Part shown: in pieces, positions 1 through 7,136 of the stretch
Layout: each line of letters opens with the position of its first letter
How positions within the stretch are numbered: the first letter of the stretch is position 1
Assembly (NCBI GenBank): GCA_002367815.1
Contig: DFDG01000016.1
Coordinates: forward strand, 1 to 8,973
Source: Opitutaceae bacterium UBA3033
GTDB lineage: Bacteria > Verrucomicrobiota > Verrucomicrobiia > Opitutales > Opitutaceae
Length of the DNA stretch: 8,973 bases
Reading direction: 5' to 3'
Translations under genes and position numbers: made by a program
Notes under the pieces: generated by a model
What the model saw: only the letters and a program-made list of their open reading frames with translations
Database searches by the model: none
What the model was told of the DNA's origin: nothing

Positions 1-2
1 AT

Positions 3-359
3 TTCCAGCACTGCACCAGCATGGACAGCACATTTCTTGGCGTGTTGGCGGGATCGGCCTTGGCCTTACGCAAGGCGACCGATGGCAAAGGCACTTTCGT
101 GCTAACGCGGGTGGGACAGCGTAATTTGGAATTGATTCGGAATCTCGGGCTGCACCGTTTGCTGATGGTGGATGCGGGGGACTTTAACATGAATTTTGAC
201 CAATGTAACAAACCTCTGACGCAGGCCCAACAGGATGAATTGTCCAACGCGCGCATGGTGTTGCAGGCTCATGAAAACTTGGTGGTGGCGGATGAAAGCA
301 ACCGCACGAAGTTTCAGGATGTCTTATCATACCTTAAAAATCGGGTGGAGCAAAAATAG
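3..359 (+). CDS. STAS-domain anti-sigma factor antagonist, 5' end cut by the window
   Basis: The frame is open from base 3 to the TAG at 357-359, so the gene starts before the window; the ATG at 21 is internal. The translation reads FQHCTSMDSTFLGVLAG, the classic STAS signature in which the Ser of D-S-T (codon 27-29) is the residue phosphorylated by a cognate anti-sigma kinase. About 118 residues are visible, close to a full STAS domain, with a somewhat longer C-terminal tail than small SpoIIAA-type proteins. In the family, the dephosphorylated antagonist binds the anti-sigma factor/kinase and frees a sigma factor or other output. The next gene, 73 bases downstream on the same strand, encodes a SpoIIE-type phosphatase that would be the natural enzyme for removing that phosphate. 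The partner kinase is not in view. The family call is strong; the output controlled is unknown. Confidence 0.85.
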   Translation, partial: FQHCTSMDSTFLGVLAGSALALRKATDGKGTFVLTRVGQRNLELIRNLGLHRLLMVDAGDFNMNFDQCNKPLTQAQQDELSNARMVLQAHENLVVADESNRTKFQDVLSYLKNRVEQK

Positions 360-388
360 GATGATTTAATGGTGGGATTGCCTGTATT

Positions 389-404
389 CCGCGATTGCTC
401 GCGG
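389..404 (+). other. Small perfect hairpin between the STAS and phosphatase genes
   Basis: CCGCGA and TCGCGG form a six-base perfect stem around the loop TTGC in the 73-base gap before the phosphatase ATG at 433. No T-run follows, so it does not look like an intrinsic terminator. It could affect mRNA processing or relative expression of the two genes, or be chance in a GC-rich gap. Confidence 0.3.
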
Positions 405-432
405 CGTCTGGGCATGCCAAACTAACAGTCCC

Positions 433-1872
433 ATGTTTCTGATTATCATTGGAATTCTGTTAGGCGCACTCGGCATGTTGTTGCCGCTTTATCGCGCGAA
501 TAGAGAAAACGAAGTCCTGGATGAGGAAAAACAACTGGTTATCCGGGAGCGACAGTTGGTGGTCGATTTTATGCACCACATGGTCGAGGCCTTGGGTGAA
601 GGATTGTCACGGGATGAGCTACGGCAGCGGATTGTGCATGCAGCAATTCTTTGTTCCGGAGCTTTGAGCGCGGCCATGTTTGAACGCACGGGGGACGGTA
701 ATATGCGCGGTGTCGCGGTGGAGGGTCTTTTTCCCCCTCATCGTCCGTTGCCTCCCGGCACCAGTGAAAAACTCACCACCAGAGCAAAGTTCATTGAGCA
801 GATATTACGCTCCGAGACATTCCCGGATAATGAAGGTATTGTTGGGTCAGTAGCTACGACTGGCAAAGGCCAGTTGGTAGTGGATGCAGTGGCCGATGAG
901 CGGGTGGTGCGACATGAAGATCGTGCCCTGATGGTGCGCTCGGTCATTGCTTTGCCATTAAAATTTCGCGATGAGTTTTTTGGTGTTTTGGCCGTGGCCA
1001 ATGCTGCTGATGGCAATCCATTTACCGAGGCTGATTTTTCTCTGATGCAATCGCTGGCGGAGCAAGCGGGCCTGGCCTTGCACAATGCGCAGTTCCTTAA
1101 TTTTCAGATCGAGAAAACCCAACTCGATCTTGATCTGTCTCTGGCCAGCGGCATTCAACAGATGTTGTTGCCCGATGAAATGCCTAACATTGCAGGACTC
1201 GAGATTGATGCACGTTACAGTCCGGCCCAAAAAGTGGGGGGCGATCTTTACGATGTATTTGCTTTGTCGGAATCGCGGTTGGGTGTGGTGGTGGCCGATG
1301 TTTCGGGCAAAGGAATTCCCGCATCTTTGTTGATGGCAATATGCCGAACCAATCTACGGCAGATTGCGCCGCGTTTTGATTCTCCCGCTGAAGCAATGTC
1401 CGAATTAAATCGGACCTTGGGCGGAAACTTCAATAATGGCATGTTCATCACCATGTTGTACGCTGTGATTGATCTAGCTGCTGGGACCGTGACCTTTGCC
1501 CGGGCGGGGCACGAACTGCCGCTAATATCCCGCCGCAACACGCTCACGAACGTTCCGGAGGTGACCTATGTCGGGTCTGAGGGGATGTCACTGGGCATGG
1601 TGCCTGATGAAATTTTCGCTGAAGTGATTTCGGATCATGTAGAGCCCTTCAATTCAGGGGATGTATTGATTTTATACACTGACGGTATTACCGAGGCTCC
1701 GAATGAAGAAGATAAAGAATTCTCCAATGCGCGTCTGGCAGATACGGTGCGCACTTTGCATAATCGAACTGCCGTGGAGTTGAACGATGGTATTTTGGAG
1801 AATTTGCACCGTTTTACCGGTGCTGAACCCCAACGTGACGACTTTACTCTGGTGGCCGTGAAGCGAGCCTAA
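433..1872 (+). CDS. Membrane-anchored GAF-SpoIIE (PP2C-type) serine phosphatase, RsbU-like
   Basis: 479 residues. A hydrophobic N-terminus (about 2-20) is a membrane anchor, followed by a charged helical linker (21-45). A GAF-like sensor domain (about 45-220) contains NEGIVGSVATTGKG and ends in LAEQAGLALHNAQ. A SpoIIE/PP2C catalytic domain covers about 240-479. Its metal-binding motifs are all present: GGDLYDVF (Asp271), VVADVSGKG (Asp289), ARAGHELPL, YTDGITEA (Asp417) and RDDFTLV (Asp469/470). It should be an active Mn/Mg-dependent phosphatase, most likely dephosphorylating the STAS protein encoded just upstream in response to a ligand or redox cue sensed by the GAF domain. ATG 433 is the only good start: the in-frame stop upstream is at 367-369 and no other ATG lies between. 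No clear Shine-Dalgarno sequence is visible. Family confidence is high; the signal is unknown. Confidence 0.93.
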   Translation: MFLIIIGILLGALGMLLPLYRANRENEVLDEEKQLVIRERQLVVDFMHHMVEALGEGLSRDELRQRIVHAAILCSGALSAAMFERTGDGNMRGVAVEGLFPPHRPLPPGTSEKLTTRAKFIEQILRSETFPDNEGIVGSVATTGKGQLVVDAVADERVVRHEDRALMVRSVIALPLKFRDEFFGVLAVANAADGNPFTEADFSLMQSLAEQAGLALHNAQFLNFQIEKTQLDLDLSLASGIQQMLLPDEMPNIAGLEIDARYSPAQKVGGDLYDVFALSESRLGVVVADVSGKGIPASLLMAICRTNLRQIAPRFDSPAEAMSELNRTLGGNFNNGMFITMLYAVIDLAAGTVTFARAGHELPLISRRNTLTNVPEVTYVGSEGMSLGMVPDEIFAEVISDHVEPFNSGDVLILYTDGITEAPNEEDKEFSNARLADTVRTLHNRTAVELNDGILENLHRFTGAEPQRDDFTLVAVKRA

Positions 1873-1972
1873 TTAATTTGCCGGCTAGATATTACGTAAA
1901 TGATGAATGGGAGTGGTTACGCTTTGCCATGTGGTTTGCAAACAATACTTGCCTTTTACGGGGAGTAGGGGA

Positions 1973-2894
1973 ATGCCCCAAGTAATGAATCAGGTTAGGT
2001 CTATTCGGAATGCTCTCATGCTTATTGCCACGGCGTTTGCCGTGACGGCTGCGATCTGCCTAAATCACTATAAACGACTACACCGGTTGGACAGGATGGA
2101 TGACCAGCAGCAACGTCCTGTTGCAGGATGTGATCGGTGACCAACAGACCGGGCAAGGGCAGGATGAATTTGCGGGAGATGCCACTTATGCGGGCTTTCA
2201 ACAAAAGGCGGGTCTGTTGGGTGGTGCTGATACCATCATGTTTCGTGCCCACATGCAGAAATATGATAGCAAGGGGCTTTGGGGGGAATTGGGAAATGGG
2301 TATGGATCTCAATGGTGATGGGGGGCTCGATCTGGTCATGAAGATGTCGGACAAGCAGTCCACGGAGATCACCTTTGCGACGCCTGGAACCGGGACGAAC
2401 GACAGTCCCAGCAATACGACTTTTGGGTCTTTTGCTGGCGCGATTGCGCTTACTGCGTCGACCTACAAACACGAGAATGCCACGGCCTACGATTCGGGCA
2501 AGGTCACGGGCACGGCGACCAAGGTTGATAACGCTTGGGTCACTTTCGCGATTAGTTTTGCCAATCTGCAAGCGGCCATCCGTATCTATGCGGTCAGTTC
2601 CACGGACAATAAGTCGACTTTTGCGAGTTGCAATTTAACCTACAGCAACACGATTGCCTACATCGCGTTTACCTCTACGCAGGGCAATGCCATTAATCAG
2701 GATTTGTTTGGGACCACCGGCAATTTGAGTTCGACATCGACGTTTGCATCGCTGGGTGGGATGCGGGCCCACTGAATTCGGGTGGGGTGGTGCCGGAACC
2801 GGCCACCTATTTCCAATTGGGCGTGATATTGACGTTTGGGCTTGGCGTCACGGTGTGGCGCCGTCGCAGAGTTACAGCCATTGCTCTTGAATAG
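1973..2894 (+). pseudogene. PEP-CTERM exported protein gene broken by three frameshifts
   Basis: No single frame covers the gene, but one continuous protein is recovered by switching frame. From ATG 1973 (GGGAG at 1961-1965, seven bases upstream) a signal peptide reads through RNALMLIATAFAVTAA. Around 2063-2072 the frame moves to NDYTGWTGWMTSSN and then DATYAGFQQKAGLL. Near the G-run at 2273-2276 it moves again, giving GFGGNWEMGMDLNGDG with an EF-hand-like D-x-N-x-D-G-x-x-D, and later AFTSTQGNAINQDLFGTT. Around 2754-2772 it moves a third time into VPEPATYFQLG, a hydrophobic stretch and WRRRR, ending at TAG 2892-2894. That ending is a textbook PEP-CTERM sorting tail, cleaved and sorted by an exosortase. 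Intact, it would be about 300 residues and exported. No in-frame stop lies within the reconstructed path, so sequencing indels cannot be excluded outright, but neighbouring genes show none. Molecular role unknown. Confidence 0.8.
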
Positions 2895-2911
2895 GCGTTA
2901 GGCGCCCATAA

Positions 2912-2938
2912 CACTCGTTGCCTATTGCGAAACGAGTG
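2912..2938 (+). other. Eight-base inverted repeat immediately before the ATG at 2939
   Basis: CACTCGTT (2912-2919) and AACGAGTG (2931-2938) are perfect complements with an 11-base loop. The right arm ends directly against the ATG of the next gene and 18 bases after the PEP-CTERM stop codon. There is no T-tract. It could be a transcript 3' end for the upstream gene or an RNA structure covering the ribosome-binding region of the downstream gene, which has no obvious Shine-Dalgarno sequence. Confidence 0.45.
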
Positions 2939-3796
2939 ATGGCAAATCGGTGGCATAAATTTATTGGCGGCGTGCTGGATGGTTTCCGCATGGCTTGGGC
3001 TCTGCCTTATTGGAATTTCCGAAAAACGATCTTCCGTCTGGGCGGGCGACGCGGATATGTACCTTGTCAGGATCACACCGACGATAATATGGCCGGTTGT
3101 ATGCGCTGCAATGCCGTGCTGCATTGGGCTGAACCGGGTCGGTTCAGGCGCGTATGCCCATTGTTGCACTTGGATCCCAAGGGTTGGCGATGCTCGGTTG
3201 CCTCATCGGGTGTGCGCACCTACTGGGGCAGGTTTTTGGGTTGGTATGGTGCGACCCTGTTTAGCATTTATTTGCTGGGTGCACTGTTGCTCTGGTTGAC
3301 CTTACAGTTAACTGGCACAACTCGGATTGGAGTGTTGCAGGTTGTCTGGCCTGGATCATGGCATCGCGTGTCTGAGGTTCCGGCAGAGGACTTTTTCAGT
3401 AAGAGTATCATGGCTTTCCGCAGCGGGCGATTGGGGGAGGCCTATGTGGCCTTAAACAGTACCTGCATGCAAAATCCCGACAACTATGACGCCAAGCTGA
3501 TGCTGGCTCAGATCAGTGGGGCGGCGATGTGGGTGACGGGCTTGATCTGTGATGCGCCGCTGGAAAGTCGCCAGTGGCAAAGCATGGGAGTGCAACTATT
3601 CGGCGATACTTACCCCGTGATTGATCGGGTTGATCTGAAGAGTTCCCGCATGGACTCGGAGGCTTCCGTTATCTTTCTCATCAATGTGCTCACCCTGCCC
3701 CGGGAGTTGATTTTTACCCTGCTCGCCAAAGTCAACTCCGAGAAGTTGAAGCCGGGGTCAGGCGAAAAAAGGGCGTTGCGCCGATTGCACGGCTGA
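2939..3796 (+). CDS. Conserved-type membrane protein with cysteine cluster; C-terminal part possibly degenerate
   Basis: 285 residues from ATG 2939; GTG 2936 or TTG 2918 are in-frame alternatives, but both fall inside the inverted repeat. The N-terminal cytoplasmic-looking part carries Cys43, Cys54, Cys57 (CMRC), Cys73 and Cys85 (WRCSV), spaced like a metal or zinc-ribbon site. One membrane segment follows (about 99-125, rich in L, Y and W). Then a stretch at about 150-192 resembles one tetratricopeptide-like unit: AFRSGRLGEAYVALN followed by NPDNYDAKLMLAQI. From about residue 193 the sequence stops looking repeat-like. I recall related Opitutae proteins being longer, with further helical repeats, so the C-terminus may be truncated or shifted out of frame; this is recollection, not a search. 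It lies 16 bases upstream of trpB and may be co-transcribed with it. Function unknown. Confidence 0.6.
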   Translation: MANRWHKFIGGVLDGFRMAWALPYWNFRKTIFRLGGRRGYVPCQDHTDDNMAGCMRCNAVLHWAEPGRFRRVCPLLHLDPKGWRCSVASSGVRTYWGRFLGWYGATLFSIYLLGALLLWLTLQLTGTTRIGVLQVVWPGSWHRVSEVPAEDFFSKSIMAFRSGRLGEAYVALNSTCMQNPDNYDAKLMLAQISGAAMWVTGLICDAPLESRQWQSMGVQLFGDTYPVIDRVDLKSSRMDSEASVIFLINVLTLPRELIFTLLAKVNSEKLKPGSGEKRALRRLHG

Positions 3797-3812
3797 GTAG
3801 CGATAGAGGGCC

Positions 3813-5045
3813 ATGTCGTCCGATACCGCTACATCAACCGAGAACCTGGATCGCTTTTCGCAACCGGATGCCGCTGGGCATTTTGGAGTTTATGGCGGGA
3901 CCTATGTGCCGGAGACGTTGATGACCGCACTGCAGGATCTGGAAAAGGCCTATCTGGCGGCCAAAGCTGATCCGGAATTTCAAGCCGAGTTTCAGTATCA
4001 CCTCAAGGAATTTGCGGGCCGGCCGACGGAGCTTTATTTCGCCAGTCGCCTGACGGAGCATTGCGGAGGGGCCAAAATCTATTTTAAGCGCGAGGATCTC
4101 CTACATACCGGTGCACATAAAATCAACAATGCAATCGGTCAGGCCCTGTTGGCCAAACGCATGGGGAAGAAGCGCGTCATTGCCGAGACGGGCGCGGGTC
4201 AACACGGTGTAGCCACCGCCGCGGTGTGTGCGAAGTTCGGGCTGCAATGCGTGGTCTACATGGGTTCACACGATATGGAACGGCAGGCGCTGAATGTTTT
4301 CCGGATGCGGTTGATGGGGGCCGAAGTTCGAGGCGTGGAGGCCGGACAAAAAACCCTTAAGGAAGCCATCAACGAAGCCATGCGCGACTGGGTGACCAAT
4401 GTTCGCTCAACCCATTACATCTTGGGCACAGCCTATGGTTCGCACCCCTATCCCATGATGGTGCGGGATTTCCACCGGGTTATTGGACTGGAAACGAAGG
4501 AGCAGATTCTGGCCCGAGAGAAAAGACTACCGGATGAATTGGTCGCCTGTGTAGGTGGCGGGAGCAATGCCATCGGCCTGTTTTTTGAATTCCTGGAAGA
4601 TGCGGACGTGAAGATGACAGGTGTGGAAGCCGGTGGTATGGGGATCAAACGAGGTGAACACGCGGCCCGCTTTGAAGGGGGACGACTCGGCGTGTTGCAA
4701 GGTTGCAAGACATACATCCTGCAGGATGGAGATGGGCAGATCGAACTTACCCATTCGGTATCGGCTGGTCTCGATTATGCCGCGGTAGGTCCGGAGCACG
4801 CATTTTATCGCGAACGCGGCAGAATTCAATTTGCCTACGCGACGGATGATGAGGTGCTGGAAACATTTCAACTTTGCTCACGACTTGAAGGAATCATTCC
4901 CGCGCTGGAAAGCACTCACGCCTTGGTTCACGGCATCAAACGTGCAAAAGCCCTGGGCAAGGATAAGATTGTAATCGTTAATCTTTCCGGCCGGGGCGAC
5001 AAGGATGTCCAAGAGGTGGCGAAAATATTGAGTAAAAAATCATGA
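3813..5045 (+). CDS. trpB: Tryptophan synthase beta chain
   Basis: 410 residues, normal length for TrpB1-type enzymes and uninterrupted. It condenses indole with L-serine to give L-tryptophan in the cytoplasm using pyridoxal phosphate, normally as an alpha2-beta2 complex with TrpA. Visible motifs are FGVYGGTYVPETL near the start, the PLP-binding lysine in HTGAHKINNAIGQ (Lys103), the catalytic glutamate in ETGAGQHG (Glu125), the phosphate-binding loop GGGSNAIG (248-255), and the C-terminal SGRGDKD (392-398). ATG 3813 is preceded by AGAGGG with very short spacing; the first 20 residues are a variable leader before the conserved core. No trpA, trpC or trpF is adjacent, so the trp genes are at least partly split in this genome. 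Its TGA overlaps the ATG of yicC (ATGA), suggesting translational coupling. Confidence 0.98.
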   Translation: MSSDTATSTENLDRFSQPDAAGHFGVYGGTYVPETLMTALQDLEKAYLAAKADPEFQAEFQYHLKEFAGRPTELYFASRLTEHCGGAKIYFKREDLLHTGAHKINNAIGQALLAKRMGKKRVIAETGAGQHGVATAAVCAKFGLQCVVYMGSHDMERQALNVFRMRLMGAEVRGVEAGQKTLKEAINEAMRDWVTNVRSTHYILGTAYGSHPYPMMVRDFHRVIGLETKEQILAREKRLPDELVACVGGGSNAIGLFFEFLEDADVKMTGVEAGGMGIKRGEHAARFEGGRLGVLQGCKTYILQDGDGQIELTHSVSAGLDYAAVGPEHAFYRERGRIQFAYATDDEVLETFQLCSRLEGIIPALESTHALVHGIKRAKALGKDKIVIVNLSGRGDKDVQEVAKILSKKS

Positions 5046-5914
5046 AAAGTATGACCGGATACGGCCGCGCGACGGCCGCCTTGGGCAAGGCCACTCTTAC
5101 GATTCAGGTGAATTCGGTGAATCGTAAGACTTTGGATCTATCGGTTTCCCTGCCCTCGGAGTGGGAAGAATTGGAAGCTGGAATTCGTGATGCGGTTCGC
5201 ACCGTTGCGGCACGTGGTAAAGTACATGTGCGTATAGAGATTTCCGGTGACGCTGAGAGTCGAGCGGTCGATTGGGACGACGAAGGGGTGGCGGCGACCA
5301 TCGCCCGGTTGCGCACGTTGGCTGATGCTCAAAACCTGGAGTTTGATCCAACCCCGGAGTTATTGTGGCAGGTGGCCAATTCTCATCGGCAGAATGGGGC
5401 AACGTTTGACGGCGAGACTTCAAAGGAAGTGGCCTTGGATGCCCTGGATGAAGCGTTGCGCAGTTTTGCGGCCATGCGCGCCAAGGAGGGAGAAGCCCTG
5501 TTGATCGATTTCATTGGGCGAATGGATATTTTGAAACGACTGGTGGAAAACATTGCCGTGCGCGCACCGGAAGTGGCACCGGCCCATCGTGAAACTCTAC
5601 TCAAACGATTGAGCGATTCAGGATTGGATTTCGACTTGGATGATGAGCGGGTGTTGAAGGAAATCGCGTTTTATGCCGACCGGTGTGATGTCACCGAGGA
5701 AATAATCCGATTGCGCAGTCATCTCGATCAATTCTCTACTTTGATTCGCAGTGAAGCGGAAATTGGTCGCAAAGCTGAATTTATCCTACAGGAGGTCGGG
5801 CGTGAGGTTAATACGATTGGGAGCAAAGCCAATGACCTGACGATTGCGCGTCATGTGATAGAGATGAAGAACGAACTCGACCGCGTGAAGGAGCAGATTG
5901 CCAACGTGGAATAA
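5042..5914 (+). CDS. yicC: YicC family endoribonuclease
   Basis: 290 residues, matching the usual length of the family. The N-terminus MKSMTGYGRA is the family signature, followed by a YicC-like N-terminal domain (about 1-155) that includes VNSVNRKTLDL and RAKEGEAL. The C-terminal DUF1732 domain (about 206-290) shows ADRCDVTEEIIRLRSHL and GREVNTIGSKANDL, the best conserved part. E. coli YicC is described as an endoribonuclease acting on small RNAs and mRNA; extending that activity to this protein is by homology. The start overlaps the trpB stop in an ATGA junction with no separate Shine-Dalgarno sequence, so translation probably depends on trpB. In many bacteria yicC precedes gmk, but here it is followed by a convergent pseudogene 23 bases away. 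Intact and confident. Confidence 0.95.
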   Translation: MKSMTGYGRATAALGKATLTIQVNSVNRKTLDLSVSLPSEWEELEAGIRDAVRTVAARGKVHVRIEISGDAESRAVDWDDEGVAATIARLRTLADAQNLEFDPTPELLWQVANSHRQNGATFDGETSKEVALDALDEALRSFAAMRAKEGEALLIDFIGRMDILKRLVENIAVRAPEVAPAHRETLLKRLSDSGLDFDLDDERVLKEIAFYADRCDVTEEIIRLRSHLDQFSTLIRSEAEIGRKAEFILQEVGREVNTIGSKANDLTIARHVIEMKNELDRVKEQIANVE

Positions 5915-5937
5915 TCCCTGATTCCAACGCGCGGGTA

Positions 5938-7095
5938 TTACACCGGGATGTCAATCCGACGAGAGAGGATGGCTTTTCGGGGTGTCCCGGCGGGAACGCT
6001 GTAGTCGAAATAGGAATAGGTGATCAGAAAACTGTTCGGACCGAGCACATGCATGCCGGTGTAACCGCAAGAATGCAGACCTATTTGCTCGGGGTCGCCT
6101 TCAATGATACATATTGGATCCGACCAATCACGACTAAGTCCGTCGAGGTTGATTTTGATCTAAACGCCGTGACGGCCATAACTGACGACCAATGGACCGT
6201 TGGGCAGTCGGCTAAGGTATGGGAATACACCAAACTCGGCCAACTTGACCGGTTCGGTCCATTGATGACCGTGGTCAGTGGAATATCTGATCACCAATGG
6301 TTTTTGCACATGGTCTGATTTGCGTATGACACAGACCAAGCCGCCATCAGCTGGTTTCTTCCATGGCGGGTTCTCTGTAGGGATCATCTCCTTCGCGATC
6401 CACTGAGATGGTGGCGCGGTGTTTGAAAGAGTCACCATTGTCATTTGAAGCCATCAGGTCAGTTCCGCCTTTGGCCGGAATATGCCCATCGGGCATGGCG
6501 TAGCACACCCGGTAGTCGGCGTAAAGCAGCTCGCTCAAAGAAGGCGCGGAGCAGCAGGTCGCTGTCTTTGCGTCGCCATGCGAGTAAGTTCTCGTTATCG
6601 TAGGCAACTCTAACGTCTTCTCATTTGCCGGTCGCCGGCTTCCACCGGCGGCCATCCAAATGACTGAAGTATTCAACTACCTTGGGTGAGAAATCACTGA
6701 CCCGATAGGGTGTAGAGCGTCCCATGGGTGAATCCCTCGGCCAAGACGTTGGGGAGAACCACGTTTTCCTTTCACGCATCGAAATAGTGAATCGAAGGCA
6801 CGACCAGAAACTCCCCATCGTAAACGGGCGTGATGAAAAAATGCTGACGAGCCGGCACCAGATCATCCTTGAGGGGCGACCATGTAAGCCCGCTATCTGC
6901 ACTGCTGAAAGATGGTGCAGGTTCACCGTGGGATTCGCTGGCATCTTCGGCATCGGCATAAATGAGCAGGATGCGCCCGTCAGACATTGTGGAATATGCC
7001 AGAAATTCGGTGAAGCCCCAGCGGGTTTCATGTGGAGCTGAAACAGCAACCACAACGGGTTCACTGAATTTTAGTTTTAGGGTGTGGCTCACCAT
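5938..7095 (-). pseudogene. Sialidase-like (BNR/Asp-box) enzyme, decayed pseudogene
   Basis: Read from ATG 7095 downwards, one sialidase-like protein of about 385 residues can be followed through all three minus frames. It opens with ETRWGFTEFLAYS, then SSADSGLTW, FFITPVYDGEFLVVPSIHYF, and an in-frame TGA at 6772-6774. It resumes in the same frame with ENVVLPNVLAEGFTHGTLYT, shifts near 6705-6725 to SPKVVEYFSHLDGRRW, and meets a second TGA at 6621-6623. It continues EDVRVAYDNENLLAWRRKDS, shifts near 6525-6545 to LLYADYRVCYAMPDGH and SNDNGDSF, and shifts near 6350-6362 to DGGLVCVIRKSD, STDHGHQW and PNGPLVVSYGRHGV. A TAG at 6160-6162 follows, then the C-terminus runs from IKINLDGLSRDWSDP to RRIDIPV and TAA at 5938-5940. 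Three Asp-box motifs (S-x-D-x-G-x-T-W type) mark the fold. The gene lay 41 bases downstream of lspA. Natural substrate unknown. Confidence 0.85.
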
Positions 7096-7136
7096 CCCCA
7101 AAAGAATTCGCTCAATCGGAGAGCGATAATTTCCGA

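Noticed and set aside
369..425. An 18-codon open frame between the STAS and phosphatase genes
   Set aside because: Too short, no ribosome-binding site and no recognisable peptide.
1934..1943. Perfect palindrome GTTTGCAAAC 30 bases before the PEP-CTERM start
   Set aside because: A single 10-base palindrome without a second copy or a convincing promoter is expected by chance at this scale.
1907..1972. An earlier ATG (1907) for the PEP-CTERM gene
   Set aside because: The added residues do not resemble a signal peptide, and ATG 1973 has a well-spaced GGGAG and leads straight into the signal sequence.
2137..2270. The frame-1 stretch before the G-run as part of a standalone 212-residue gene
   Set aside because: The other frame over the same bases gives protein-like sequence continuous with the rest of the PEP-CTERM protein; this stretch is basic noise.
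2273..2290. Programmed ribosomal frameshifting as the explanation for the broken PEP-CTERM gene
   Set aside because: Three separate shifts, in both directions, and no slippery heptamer with a downstream structure that I can see; decay or homopolymer indels are simpler.
5912..5940. Weak stem between TAATCCC and GGGTATTA joining the stops of the convergent yicC and sialidase pseudogene
   Set aside because: It has a bulge, a 14-base loop and no T-tract on either strand, so it is not a credible bidirectional terminator.
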